From NCBI GenBank assembly GCA_033961575.1, contig CM066737.1:87540271-87604270 (forward strand): a stretch of 64,000 nt of DNA, in the 5' to 3' direction. This document shows positions 25,626 through 38,565 of the stretch, piece after piece (the stretch's first letter is position 1; every line of letters begins with the position of its first letter). Source of the DNA: Aselliscus stoliczkanus (taxonomy: Eukaryota; Chordata; Mammalia; Chiroptera; Hipposideridae). The position numbers and the translations under genes were made by a program. The notes below the pieces were generated by a model. It worked only from the letters and a program-made list of their open reading frames with translations. It was not told the DNA's origin and searched no databases.

Positions 25626-26157
25626 TAAGCTCCAGATTTTTTCCTCTCACATTTAAAGCTGTTCATTAGAGCTGAGACATACGCTAACTTGAGCAAAAGT
25701 CCTTGTAAATCCACACATGTGCACACACACAGACACATGTAGGTTTGAGCAGTGCATGTTTAAAAGTTAAATCCAGTGCAATCAATCACCTCTAACAAGA
25801 GAAAAAAACTCTTTAGACTATTTTAAGTCAACATTTACAAGAGAAATTGGCCTGTAATACTCCTTGGGTTCTTAACCTTTTTGAGAGCTACAGGAAAGCT
25901 GCTTCTCTATAAAGATAACATATATTGCCAATAAAATATATAAGGAAGGACATCTACTTATAAAACTCAGAAATGATTCAGTAGGAAGAGTTGTTTTATT
26001 GGTCTTCTGCTTTTTAATGACTGAGACCTTCCTGAGACTATTTAAAAGATGATTTAATTTGTCCACCAAACACATGGATGAGTTCAGGGTGCTTGTTTTT
26101 CCCCCATGAATCAACCATGTCTGCATTGACATTAAAGGCATGGATCAGGAATTTTTT

Positions 26158-26313
26158 TTTTAATGGGTAACAGTGTGTTTTTTCCAGGACCCATCAACTG
26201 CAAGTCAAGTAGTTCTTTCAATCTAGTTATGGAGGGTGCATGCGAGGATCGAACCGGCAACCTTGGTGTTATGAGCTCTGCGCTCTGACCAACTGAGTTA
26301 ACCGGCCGCGCCA
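26158..26313 (-). repeat. VES-like SINE
   Basis: The + strand carries the antisense element: ccaggacccatcaactgcaa, gatcgaaccggcaaccttgg, tgaccaactgagttaaccgg. Flanked by aggaattttt target copies. Confidence 0.88.
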
Positions 26314-26699
26314 AGGAATTTTTGTAATAATAAATTAGTCTTTTAAGTTACTTTAAGTTGTTAATTTAAATAACTATAAACATGCGCAAAATGAAGAAAT
26401 GATGTTTTAGAACTATTTGCGGTTAAATATTTTATCTGTTTATTGCCTCAACATTGAAATTTGTTTCAAATGTAATTTTAATGTAAACATATCTGAATAT
26501 AAACTGTATCTAAAATTTGCATGCAATATTTTGTATCTTATGTTCCTCCAGAAAATGATCATTTGAACAAATATCTTCATAACGATGGCCTCTTCCAGTT
26601 TTCCCTAGACCAATAAGCAGTGCCATTATCTATTCACTCAGTGAAAGCAAAACCTGCAAATCAGCCTTGATTCCCCAATCCCTGTCATCCCTAAATTTT

Positions 26700-27000
26700 A
26701 GTCCATCATGATGCCTTGTGGGTAATCCTTTCAAAAGGTATCACTGAGTTTCTGATACATCTCTCCCTTTATAAGCCATCACCCTTATTCAAGCCATTCT
26801 CAACTCTTTCCTTGGCTATAGAAGAGCTTGCTAAGTACTGGCTTCTGGCTGTACCTCCAATCCCTTTCATATACAGTATCCAGAGTGATATTACACCATT
26901 CAGGGCCTTGGCACTTGCCCTTCCAACTTGTCCAGAATGCCTTTACTTCACTCTGCCTTTCACAATGAGTCAACTGAGCCCCAGAAACATTACGCGTTTT
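26700..27000 (+). repeat. LINE-2-like remnant
   Basis: Diverged L2 3' pattern, best seen in ttcagggccttggcacttgc and gaatgcctttacttcactct. The 120-codon ORF across it has no recognisable domain. Confidence 0.45.
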
Positions 27001-27245
27001 GTTAGTTTAACGATTGTCAGGCTAGCATGTTCCCATAGTCCTAGATACATGTTCAAGCCATTGGTAATCTTGTTTTAAATGAGTTCTTTTGTCATTTCAT
27101 ATTATGTTTATTGTGTTTGAGGTCAGCTTTTTTCCTTTGATATTCTAGTTGGTTCTAATCATTATATCTAGTGCATGTATGAGAAAAGAAAATTTGTTCA
27201 TTAATAACTTAATGGAGAGCATGGACTCTTGAATTATGTCTTATA

Positions 27246-27369
27246 CTGGGGTGCCAATAAAATGTATACACATGACTTGTATTCATCTTCTGTTATTGGT
27301 ATATATTATTACAATTTTAATACAGTTTTTTCTTTCTTAAAATGTGTATACATTTTTTGGCACCCTCTG
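27246..27369 (-). mobile_element. Short MITE (Tc1/mariner-type), copy 1
   Basis: Inverted ends ggggtgccaataaaatgtat and atgtgtatacattttttggc are preceded by TA. It is the reverse complement of the short form at 52724 and shares its internal deletion junction (acaagtcatgtgtatacat read on -). Non-coding. Confidence 0.85.
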
Positions 27370-27699
27370 CATGTAACTTTATTTAGAAAATGGTCATTTT
27401 CATAATATTCATTAAAATATATTCAAAATTGGTTTTTACTTCCATGCTGCTATTTAATACTGAACAAAAACCAGGATTAGGCAAACAACAATAATAAGTC
27501 TCTTATCTGGGAGCCCACATGAATACTTGATGGCACTGAGATATGAATGAAAGTACCTTGCTGTCCTCTGAGGACAATGCCATATATTTGTGGAATACAG
27601 AGAAAGCAGAACAGACACATTTAATTTTATTTCTCTCGAGAGTGGTTCATGCTTTCTTTACCCATTATATTAAAATGTTTAGTGGGTGTTCCTTCCTAT

Positions 27700-27958
27700 T
27701 AGGCTAGTTTGGAAATGGAGGAAGAGGACTGTGAGCCTAGGGATACAGGAGGCCTCTGAAAGTTAGAAAATACAAAGAAAAGGATTTCCCCCCCTAGAGC
27801 CTCCAGAGAGAAAGACAGCCCTGCCGGCAGTGGACTTGAGCCTAAAGAGACCCGTGTCAGACTGACCTACTTAACTGTAAGATAATAAATGTATGTTGTT
27901 GTAATGCACTAAGTTTCAGGGAATCATTATGGCAGCAATTGAAAATTAATGCAGTCTC
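27700..27958 (+). repeat. MLT1-like MaLR solo LTR (3' part)
   Basis: The typical MaLR LTR 3' half: ctccagagagaaagacagcc, ctgtaagataataaatgtat (with AATAAA polyadenylation signal), and cactaagtttcagggaatca, ending near aattaatgcag. It is an old, non-coding retrovirus-like remnant with no internal genes nearby. Confidence 0.72.
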
Positions 27959-27961
27959 CAT

Positions 27962-28053
27962 ACAGTATCACTGGCCCTCATATGTGGGATCCGAACCAGG
28001 GCCGCTGGCATCCCAAGCCAGCTCTTAACCACCGCGCCACTCGGCCAGCCCAT
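27962..28053 (-). repeat. Short tRNA-derived SINE
   Basis: Antisense core: tatcactggccctcatatgt, ccgctggcatcccaagccag, cgcgccactcggccagccca. It lies directly after the MaLR LTR. Confidence 0.88.
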
Positions 28054-30164
28054 CCATAGGGTTTTCTGCTGTCCAAATCTTGGCTTAGCTGGTCTGTCCT
28101 AATGCCTGTTTAGCTTTGGGGCCAGCTGAATTTACCTCAATGGGAATAGTTCAGCGGGGCCTATCTCTGCAGGATTTAAATCACAGGAGTGACCAAGAGA
28201 GAGACACCTCCCCTCACCTTAGACTAAAATCCTTATTTCTTTCTCCAGAGCCTGCTACTTTGGTTGACCATAGGAATTTCTATCCCCTTCAAGCGAAAAG
28301 TATGCTATGTCTCTGAGCTGGCAATGCCATATGACGGTTATGACATGCAATGGCAATATAGTCAGTATATTGGTTTATTCAATTTTTATTAACATTACCA
28401 ACTCCCAAGTCTATGTTGAACTTATTGGTTTGTTGGAAAAGTCATGACATATTTTTCTGGTTTTCGTTGCAAAAATGCATCATGACTTCTACGACAACCC
28501 AATACATAAGCCCAAGTCTTATCCATAGCCTATTTTCCAGCAAAGATCGGAGGCATATCTCCTTTCATCATTCTCACAGGGATCGTCTCTTGCATACTTA
28601 TGCAGGTCTGTACACACAGTCGTATGCGTAGCTACGTGCATGCACGTGTGCACTGCACACACACCCATCAACAGCCAAAAGTGAGCAACAGTATGCACAG
28701 GGCATAAAGATTTCTAATTCCATAATGGAAAAAAGGGAAGGATTTCTAAAACAAAGCTGAACTGCAGAAAATTCTGCTCCCATTCTTATGATAGACCTTT
28801 GCATGAGTATGCAAATCAGTTTGGCTCTTTGGGGAAGCATCTGAGATTTCTCTTTTGCAAAAAAGTTTTTGCTTTGCATATCCAAGTGCTGATGGGAAAG
28901 GTAAAGGTTTGCTTAATAAAAAGGGATAGTCTGTCCAAGAGTTTAAAATATCTCCATTTCTTTTGGAAAACTGCTTTGCCAAAGTCCTAAATTCAGACCT
29001 CTTGTTTTTACTTACTGTACTCTCCCCATCTGAAAGGAAATGTCGTTTTCCCTAAATGAATGAAAGCATCATAAAATTCACCAGAAGAATAAGAAAACAT
29101 GAAATAGAATATTTAATTCTTACCAGAAACAATCTTAAAGATTCCTCTTCTTTGGAGGTTAAGTTTTCTGAGATTCTGTGCTTGCTTAAAGTGTGTTTTG
29201 ATAAAATAATAACCGTTAATATCCATTGAGTGTTTACAACACATTAGTCACTGCCCTAATTATTTTAAATGCATCTTCCCATTAATTTTCCAGCTTGGCA
29301 GGATTTTCTTTCAAAAAAAAAGCAAACTTAACAATTAGGAGCACCCTGTCCAGTCCACAGTCCTGGCTGTAAGATTCTGACCTGGATAAATTAATAATGA
29401 TGCAGAATAAAGTGACCTAGAAATCTAGCTAATCTTATCAGCAGTCAGTTTTTAATTGAGAAAGTCTAATTACTCAGATAATTCTGGGGCTCATTGCTTA
29501 CTTTTAATTACTGTAAAAATAAGAGAGAAATCTATGCTGCTATATATTCCTCATGCCCTATAAAACTGAATATACATTTTTATGACCCATTTAGCTTCAT
29601 TTACTTTATCAGTGAATAAAATGCAATATAATGTCTTCTAATTTCATACTGCTATTGTCTGACTTTATACCTGCAAAACATCAGCTTCATGCACAAGCAT
29701 ATTTTTGATTGGATGAGTTTATTGACTTTGTTTAGATAATAAAACATTTCAGAAAATCAGCGGTTTAGCTTAGAGGTTTCATAAATAGGAAAGCTTCAGG
29801 AACAATTCCTCATTGTACTTGAAACAATTTATTCTACATTAATCAGTACACTGCCTCAAAGAATGCCACTGAAAGAATAAATTCAGATTAATTTTAAATG
29901 TGCTTGGAATTAGTGTTTCATTGTAATTTGCTGTGGACTTAAATAGTTTTAAAGGAGAAGTAGTGTCTTATGGATTGTGTTCTTTCCTTCAGGGCTTAGT
30001 CCTCTGTCTTCCATGAGTAAATGTTGACTATATTATTAAAAGTATTTTAATAACTTATTTTGGCAAAATGGAATAGATAACTATTTTTGTCACAATCCTG
30101 GAACCCTTGCCTGCTAGTAAGGAATTTCAGATATCCTCAATTTTCACTTATCCTTTTTTCTTTT

Positions 30165-30544
30165 TAAGATTTTATTGGGGAATTGGGGAAGGGGAACAGC
30201 CAAGTTGTTGTCCTTCAATCTTAGTTGTGGAGGGCGCAGCTGGCTCAGCTCCAAGTCCAGTTGCCATCCAGCAGCCCATCGGCAGCTCAGGGAGCTCAGT
30301 TCAAGGTGCTGAGTTCAATCATAGTTGCAGGTGGGCGCAGCCCACCATCCCATGTGGGAGTCGGAAAGGCAACCTTGTTGTTAGGAGCACGTGCTCTCAC
30401 CTGCCGAGCCATCCTGCTACCTGTTGGCAGCGCAGCGGCAGCTCAGCTCGGGTGCAGTGCACTGGCCCATGTGGGAATCCAACCAGCGACCCTGTGGCTC
30501 AGAGTTCGTGCTCATAACCAACTGAGCCACTCGGCTGGCCCACA
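30165..30544 (-). repeat. Dimeric VES-like SINE
   Basis: Read on the - strand: a first tRNA-like unit (gagtggctcagttggttatg to ggattcccacatgggccagt), then a second (ggatggctcggcaggtgaga to tcccacatgggatggtgggc), then the usual VES-like tail ending ccccaataaaatcttaaaaa. At about 380 bp it is twice the normal size. ORFs read across it are not genes. Confidence 0.85.
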
Positions 30545-31225
30545 TGTCTCTTATGGCCACTTCATCTGACGTTGACCTTGCTATTTTCCTAGCCATTTCA
30601 TGTGTTTTTTCCATGGATAATCATATATGTCCTGTGTTCCAGGATGGCCACATATCAAAATCTCACATATTGCAAGTGTAAAGAGATAATTAGGGTGGAA
30701 TTTAATTATAAATAGAAACATAGGTCAGATATGGGATATAGATGAATAGATTGTAGGAATGGAACAGATGTAGACTTTTAAAAAATCAAATTATCCAGAA
30801 AATATAAGGTTGAAAACTAATCAATACCACTCATGAGGAGCTGTAAAAGAAAAGAATAGAAAAGAAAATGAACTCCGTCTACTAATGGGTCATTTCTCTT
30901 GCTGAGTACAAATTACAAACTTTTAGTCAGTTCTGGTTTTAGTTTATGAATGAATATTGTAGAAACACCCAGAAAATCCTCCAGGGAAATGCGACTGTGC
31001 CCCAGAGCTGAGCTTGATAAACAGATTGAGCAACAGAGAACACTACTTTCACAGAATCTTCATAGCCTCTCAAAAGAGGACCATCAAGGAAGGGTCTTCT
31101 GTTCTAGGTACTTCCAAGATAGGTCTGGGCAGGGATTGGTCAGAATCGGTTCAGTAGATGAATGGCTGTGACAATCTGTGGTGTTATCTTGGAACCTATG
31201 GGTATGTATGAGTTGTGGCAAAGCC

Positions 31226-31450
31226 TTTTTTTTTAACTTTATTGAGGAACTGTGTGTTTTTCACAGGACCCATCAGTTCCAAGTCAAGTTGTTGTCCTTC
31301 AATCTTAGTTGTGGAGGCCGCAGCTCAGCTCCAAGTCCAGTCGCCATTTTCAATCTAGTTGAGGAGTGTGCAGCCCATCATTCCATGAGGGAATCGAACC
31401 GGCAACCTTGTTGTTAAGAGCATGTGTTCTAACCACCTGAGCCATCCCAC
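31226..31450 (-). repeat. VES-like SINE, 5'-truncated
   Basis: Antisense pattern: acaggacccatcagttccaa, gaatcgaaccggcaaccttg, taaccacctgagccatccca. The sequence stops inside the unit-1/unit-2 linker of the dimeric form. Flanking aagcctttt copies look like a target duplication. Confidence 0.82.
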
Positions 31451-31719
31451 TGCCTATGATGAAGCCTTTTGAACTTAAACAGTTAGGCTGTGTCGCAAAT
31501 GTGGGATTTCCCTTTCTAAAATGATTGCTGTGGTCACTATCCAGGAAATTATATGAGGCCCCAGTATCTCTTGATGTAGGGGACTCTGTTGGGTCTCAGT
31601 TCTTAGATCATTTTGTATTAACTTTTTACAATACAGAGATGGGTTAGAGTGATAACTTAGTTTACAAACAGTGACAAATTTCTCATCTCAGACAATTCCT
31701 ATCCGTTTAAAATACCTAG

Positions 31720-31866
31720 TCCGTGGTATTGTAACAGCCATATATGATGTCAGAGGAGTATTAGACTTGGGGGGCAATTATCACTTTGTGAGGGGTATAG
31801 ATGTCTAATCATTATGTTGTTTTGTACACCTGAAACTAATATAAAAAATTAAATTAAATAAAATAG
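31720..31866 (+). repeat. L1 3' end
   Basis: The 3' UTR pattern: gggcaattatcactttgtga, atgtctaatcattatgttgt, gtacacctgaaactaatata, then an A-rich end. Confidence 0.8.
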
Positions 31867-31889
31867 GAAAAAAAACAAATGTGCTTCAG

Positions 31890-32110
31890 TAGCACTCTAC
31901 ATGTAGGAGTTAAGAGCCTGGGCTCTAAAGCTACCCTGTCTTTCTTTGAATCCTGGCTCTGCTACTTGCCAGCTGTGTGCCCTTGGACAGTTTATATAAT
32001 GAGTGTGTGCCTCGGTTTCCTGGTTTGTGAAATGTGATCAATAGCACTACATGGGCTAATGTATGTGAAATAGTGTGGCATTTAGTAAGGACTAGCTATT
32101 GTTATTCAAG
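31890..32110 (+). repeat. MIR SINE
   Basis: Near full-length MIR: aagagcctgggctctaaagc, gaatcctggctctgctactt, gtgtgcctcggtttcctggt. Confidence 0.85.
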
Positions 32111-32123
32111 CTATTATTGATTT

Positions 32124-32492
32124 TTTAAAAGATTTTATTGGGGAATTGGGGGAGGGGAACAGTGTAGGGGAATTGGTGCTTCCAGCCAAGTTGTTGTTCT
32201 TCAATCTTCTTGAGGGCCCTAGTCACCATCTGGCTTCCCGTCAGCAGCTTGTTGGCTCTAAGCTCAAGGTGCTGTGTTCAGATCTTAGTTGCAGGTGGGC
32301 GTAGCCCACCATTGAACAGGCTATCTTGTTGTTACACCAGCTGAGCCATCCTGCCACCTGTTGGTAGCTCAGTAACAGCTCAGCTAGGGTACGGCGTTCA
32401 CTGGCCCATGTAGGAATTGAACCAGCGGCTCTGTTGCTCAGAGCATGTGCTCTAAGCCAACTTTTAACCAACTGAGCCACTTAGATGGCCCC
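32124..32492 (-). repeat. Dimeric VES-like SINE
   Basis: Same two-unit architecture as the copy at 30.2 kb; on + it starts aaagattttattggggaatt and ends taaccaactgagccacttag. Flanking tgatttttaaaa-like copies suggest a target duplication. Confidence 0.85.
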
Positions 32493-32521
32493 TAGTGATT
32501 TTTAAAAATGTTTCTGTTTTG

Positions 32522-32618
32522 GACCGGCCTAGTGCTGCGGTGGTTAAGCGCTGGCTTGAGAAGCCAGTGGCCCTGGTTCGGGTCCCACTTATGAGAGCCA
32601 GTGACACTGACCTTAAAA
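32522..32618 (+). repeat. Short tRNA-derived SINE
   Basis: Core gcggtggttaagcgctggct and tail agccagtgacactgacctta. Target copies aaaatgtttctgttttg lie before it and after the A-tail. Confidence 0.92.
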
Positions 32619-33184
32619 AAAAATGTTTCTGTTTTTTAAATTAAATTGCTGTCCCCCCACACCCCACCCCGTGAAAGCAGGGAGAAAAGGTTAGGAAATG
32701 GAGATGTATAATTTATTTCTATTATTAATGACTTATATTAAATTAGTAGTTGGGCCAATAGGCCATAAAAAGGAAATCTATCTTGTGGGATATAAGAAGT
32801 GCGTATAGTAGAATATGCCATCAATTAATAATGGCATTAAAGAATGAAGCAAAGACCTATTTAAATGACTTCAGGGAAGAATCGGTAACTTTTTACAGCA
32901 GTGTCTGCTTTAGGGAAGAGCTGGTGATCTACCATAGCAAATTATCAGTGGCCAACCAATGCCCTTGTCAGTTAGACTCTCACAGCCCACTCTTCTATTC
33001 CTGTCTTCTAGTTCTGCCTTCTTCTAGGCCAGTTTCAGATTCCTGCCCCCCTTCAACTAACCCCAGCACTGGGTATGATATAATCAGTGGGAGTATCAGA
33101 GAATTACTAGTTTAGTTAGGACCTACTGCGACTTTAGATAAATACACTGGTGTTTTCTTATCTATTAGACTTGGAATTTTTTTT

Positions 33185-33222
33185 TAACGTCTAGGCTATA
33201 TTCACGTCTAGGCTATATTCAG
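33185..33222. repeat. Small tandem duplication
   Basis: The unit cgtctaggctatattca occurs twice head to tail. Confidence 0.85.
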
Positions 33223-33571
33223 GTCTTGAGTTAATAGAATAATGTATCAGGATGAAATGCAAGGCTCTCATTCCTGACAAACTCACTAGTGCTTTTAATT
33301 TAAGCATGTTGCTTTGATTATTCTCTCTCTCTAGTGCTAAAGTAGTCAACCACTGAGATAGCAAATGTCATACAGAAACTCATATGTATTGGAGGATCAT
33401 CACAGAGAATGTTATTTGGTTCCATTCAGCAAACTTAATTATGTGTCTCCTAGGAGCCACACATTTTGAAAATATTGGGAAGACACAACAGAAAACCTTG
33501 GTATAATGGTAATAAGAGCAAAGCCCTGAGGGAACACTGAAGGGATTGGTTTATGGGTATGTGTATTTTTT

Positions 33572-33983
33572 TTTAAAGATTTTATTGGGGAATTGGGGAC
33601 AAGAACAGTGTTTGGGAATTGGGGAAGGGGAACATAGTGTTTTTCCAGGACCCATCAGCTCCAAGTCAAGTTGTTTCCCTTCAGTCTTACTTATGGAGGA
33701 CACAAGCTCAGCTCCAAGTCCAGTCGCCGCTTTCAATCTAGTTGTGTGTGTGTGTGGGGGGGGCAGGGGGCGGAGGCTGCAGCTCACCATCCCATGTGAG
33801 CATCGAACCGGCAACCTTGTTGTTAAGAGTGTGTGCTCTCTTCAACTGAGCCATCAGGCCGCCTGTTGGCAGCTCAGCCACAGCTCGGCTTGGGCGCAGC
33901 TCACTGGCCTATGTGGGAATCAAACCACCAACCCTGTTGTTCAGAGCTTGCGCTCTAACCAACTGAGCCACCTGGCCAGCTCC
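33572..33983 (-). repeat. Dimeric VES-like SINE
   Basis: Third two-unit copy. It contains a short duplication of the ggggaattgggg segment and a GT/G-rich expansion (33742-33772). On + it ends taaccaactgagccacctgg. Confidence 0.85.
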
Positions 33984-34439
33984 TGTGTGTGTGTGTCTTT
34001 GTGATGGGGGATGACAAGTAGGGAATTCCTCATAGATGAGATGATATTTATGGTGTCATTAGCTAGAAACTTTAGAAATCTACTTAGAGTGGTAAGATTG
34101 TAGTGGCTTTTTTCTTTTTCCCCTCATCTGTAGCAGTGGGAATTTATGTGTGCAAACTCTCATTTACCTAATCTGGTTTTAGTCTTTCTAAAGCTGGTAT
34201 GGTCACTAAATGGGAATGGCCCCGATCTCCATTTCCACAGGTTTCATTCACACTAACAGGAATATGAATTCCTCCAAAGAGTGCTTAAAGGTAGGCCAAA
34301 TGACGTGTCATCTTTGAAGATGTTTCACTGGGTATAAAGTTAATTCAATTCATATTAAAGTAACTCTAAATCCAAATGAATATTGCATGACTAATGATAT
34401 GCTTGCTCTCTATGAATTCACTTCACACTCAGATCCAAC

Positions 34440-34862
34440 CTTGTTGGGAGCCAAGTGCCAGGTGAGGTCCTGCCTCAGGGCCTTTGCACTTGCTAATCCT
34501 TTAATATGGAAATGATTTTTCTCTGGAGATTAATCACAGGACTTGGTTGCTTATTTCAGTCAGTTTTATTTTTAGATATCACATTTGATGAGAGGCCTTC
34601 CCTGGAAATCTACTCTAAAACAGAACCAACCCCTGCATTCTTTTCATTCTCTGTCTCTTCAGCCTGTTCTGGGTTTTTTTATAGCGCTTCCCATAATCTG
34701 ATTTTGTATATTTATTTATCCTTATTTTTACTTCCAGTCCCTGAATTTAAGCTTTATAAGGCAAGAACTTTGTACATTTTCTTTACTATGGTATTCTAAG
34801 ACCTAAGAGAGTAGGAACTCAATAAATATTTAATGAACAAGTGAGTGAATGAATGAATAAGT
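34440..34862 (+). repeat. LINE-2 3' end
   Basis: Classic L2 order: ctgcctcagggcctttgcac, gatgagaggccttccctgga, ttaagctttataaggcaaga, actcaataaatatttaatga with a gaatgaatgaat end. Confidence 0.85.
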
Positions 34863-37383
34863 CAGTATATTCTCTCATAGATATTTTGTATTGTACAAAT
34901 ACATTTAATTTCATGCAATCCATTATGTAGTTGATATCTTTATATTGCTTTAGAAGTTAGCTACCTTGAATACAATCAGGTTAGAAAAAATATAAATGAC
35001 AGATCAATTGATCATCAAGTAGAGAAAGTGAATTCCAAGAAGCAAACATTTTTATAGCTAAGAGCTTATTATACGTTTGATAATATATCATGAGCATTAG
35101 ATCATTGGAAATAGGAAGTTTCCAATTCCAAATAGCAATAATAGAAGGAGTGGCTTTAAATTCTACATTCTCTTCCAGGTGATGCAGGAAAATTGCTGCT
35201 TGGACTCCTGCAGTAGCCTCTTAGCCTCTACTTTTTTGTCTGCTTCAAACCATTGTCCATAAGCTACCATTATTAGTGTCTGAAAATGACAGGTTTGAGC
35301 ATGTCATTCTCATAAAATCCTGTTTCTATTAAATAAAATCTAACTTACTATGCCTAGCCTTTATTGCTTTCCAAAATGTGTTCTGTACCCATCCATTATC
35401 AAGTTAACTTCTGGTTATACCAGCCTTGGGAACACGTGCTCCTGAACCACAAAAGGATTTACTCCATTTTGTTGTACCACCAGTCACTTAGCTTGGTAGT
35501 TATACAGAGTTTTGTACTAAGAGTTTATTGGTAATGACTACATGTGCAACTATTTTTTTTTCAATGTTTCCACTGTCCTAGTCTCCAAAGATGACCTTTC
35601 TATGAAACCTTTCCATCATATTTCAAATATAAAATGCCACATTTATCATAAAACTCCTAATTTGTTTTCTAGCTTTGACTGGATAATGGCATTTTCTCCA
35701 TTTGTTAGTAAAACTAGAATATATTACTTGGCTGACATGCTGGAGTTGCACAGGCTTTGAGGTGACACAAAACTGTTAAACTGTTCCTCTGCTTTCTCTC
35801 TCCCAGAGGACATGCTATATACTGGATGACCTGATTCAACCAAATTTAATACTTTTATGTATGTAAATCAACAGGTACCAAGTGTTATCTCACGTTATTG
35901 TATTAACCAGGGTAACACAGCTGCTATAACACGTAAACACATGTGGCGATACATTAGTGGCTTAAAACAATTGTTTATATGTTGCCCAGGTATAAATATA
36001 GGCATTTCTTGATGGTGACTAATATTTTTCCAGCGATGATTCAGGAATATACCTCCCTTTATTGTGACTCCACCTTCTCTGAGGGCTGTGTCATTGTTTT
36101 CTTTTGTATCTGGCCAGTGAAGAGTGAAAGAGAAGATAGAACAGCCATAGTAGCTTTTTAAAAACTTCGTTATATAAATGATGCATATCAGTTTCTTTCA
36201 CTTTTCAATGGAGCAAACAGGCATATGGCCACACCTAAATACAGGGAAAATGTAGTGCCTGACTAAGTGGCTGCTTCTAAGTGAAAGTTCCATATTCTGA
36301 AAGGTGGAGAGTAGGTTTGCTTGTCTGAGTACATGTTTCTGCCACAGTTAGGAACTACCAGCTTAAAAGGTAAAACTATCTAGTGGTCTTATAAATATGG
36401 AGATAATGCCTAATTACCTGAATAAATCAGAGGAAAATATACATCAAAGTCAGTTCCATATTAAGAAAAATACAGTTATAATGGATTTGTAATTTGAAAA
36501 AATGAATCAAGGTCAGTAAATTTCATTGAGCCTTAAGTACACAGTAAGTACAAACTATAAAATCTTATTAATTTTATTCATTTTTGAAATTATTGTGATA
36601 ACCACCCTCGTTCGTTTCACAACATATGAATAGGGAAATGAATGCTAATGACAACGTTTTGCTAACAAGTGTTCAGTTTGAATCAGAGAGACTAAATACT
36701 TGTCCTGGTGACAAGATGGGCATAAAACTTCATGCAGCCCAAGAGTGAGTAAAGATCAGATCAAAAATATGTAATAGTATAAATCAATTTTGTTTCTTAT
36801 TGTCATGATATTGACACTTCTCCCCAAACACTTCCAGGGATGAATAGCTGTATTGCCAAAATTCTGAAGGCAGAATGAAGGAAATCTAATCAGTATTCGT
36901 GCTATTGAACAAGTTTCATGAGTGTCTGCCATAATAGGAAGTATTCAAAAGACAGAATATTCATCTTTAAAAATTTCATTCATCTTTATTTTTCTTTCAT
37001 ATGCTATAAATAAAATTAATGCAGTATCATCAAAAGATGTTTTATTAGTATGCATTGACTTTCTTCTTAGTTTTGTTTTAACATCACCATTATGTAAATT
37101 TGATAGTAATGTAATATTTTATAAGTTCATTATTAGCAATGGAACAAAATTATTTTTGTATGTAATTCTTATGAGATACTCAAATAGCAGTGTATGTATG
37201 CCTTTGTCAACATTTAAACTTGTATAAAAAATAACTCATTCTTTGGCATGGCATTTTGCAACCACCCCAAAACACATATAAAAAGAAATACAGACATATA
37301 GTTTGTGTGTGTGTCTGTGAGCATCATATACATCAGAATTGAGAATATGAGCCTAGTAAAAAAATAAATATATTGACATCAGA

Positions 37384-38565
37384 ATTACAGCTAAACTACA
37401 GAACGGCAATCACTGAGAATCACCTGAAGACTGGTTTAACAGAAGTCCTATAACTGAGAACATAGAGAAGAAGCCACCGAGACTGGTAGGAGGGGTGGAG
37501 ATGCGGAAGGGGCTGGTCTCATACACACGTGGCAGTTAAAAATCAGGAGGGATATAAGCTATGGAGGTCCCCCCTGAAGAAGGAGGGGTCCCAGTCTCAC
37601 TCCTGTCTCCCCAGCCCAGGGCTCCAGTGCCAGGAAGAGGGGCCTCCACAACTTCTGGTTGTGAAAACCAGCAGAGATTGTGGCTGAGTGAGATGGAGGG
37701 CTGCGGGAGTCCCAGACAATACTTTTAAAGGGCTTGTGTATGGTCATACTGAAGAGACTCAACTTTAGATGGAGACGAACAGAGACTGAAAGTAAAGGGA
37801 TGGAAAAAGATATGTCATGAAAAGAAGACAAAAAAAAAAGCTGGAATATCAATACCTATACCAGACAAAATGAACTTTAAAACAAAGGCTATAACAAGAG
37901 AGAAAGAAGGACCCAGAAATCCCACTTCTGGTTATTTATTCGAAGAAACCTAAAATGCTATTTCCAAGGACATGTGCATCCATATGTTCATTGCACCATT
38001 ATTTACAATGTCCAACATGTGGACACAACCTGGGTGTGGGTGTCCATCAATGGATGAATGGATAAAAAAGGGTTGGTACATATATACAGTGGAATATTAC
38101 TCAGCCATAAAAAAGAGTGAAACCTTGCCATCTGGAACAAGATGAAGGGACCTAGAGCGTATTGTGCTGAATGGAGTAAGTCAGACAGAGAAAGACAAAC
38201 ACCTTATGATTTCACTTACATGTGGAATCTAAACAAAATAAACAAACAAAGCAGAAACAAACTCATAGATACAGAGAATATTTTGATGGTTTCCAGCTGA
38301 GAAGGGGGTAGGAGGGTGGGTGAAAAAAGGGAAGGGGTTAAGAAGTATGAATTGGTTGTTACAAAATAGTCATAGGGGTGTAAAGGATAGCATAAGGAAT
38401 AAAGTCAATAATATTGTAATAACTGTGGCATCAGATGGGTACTAGATTTCTTGAGATAATCACTTTGTAAGTTATGGAAATGTCTGATCACTATGTTGTG
38501 CATCTGAAACTAATATAATGTGGTATGGAAACTGTAAATGAAAAATAAAAAAAAATTAAAAAAGT
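37384..38565 (+). mobile_element. L1, doubly internally deleted
   Basis: Three L1 parts are joined in order. The first is 5' UTR (37384-37750; for example aaaaccagcagagattgtgg). The second is an early ORF2 endonuclease piece (37752-37910, agactgaaagtaaagggatg). The third is the ORF2 C-terminus plus 3' UTR (37911-38565; catatgttcattgcaccatt, ttactcagccataaaaaaga). ORF1 and most of ORF2 are missing. The second junction (aaagaagg|accc) is the same as in the L1 at 57-60.5 kb. It ends in an A-rich tail. Confidence 0.85.

Noticed and set aside
26716..27078. 120-codon open reading frame
   Set aside because: It lies over an L2-like remnant and shows no domain.
30107..30569. Overlapping 136- and 114-codon frames
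   Set aside because: Both are translations across a dimeric SINE.
35880..36320. Possible old hAT or ERVL-type repeat
   Set aside because: Phrases such as gctgctataac and gtggcttaaaacaat seem familiar, but I could not assign a family with confidence.
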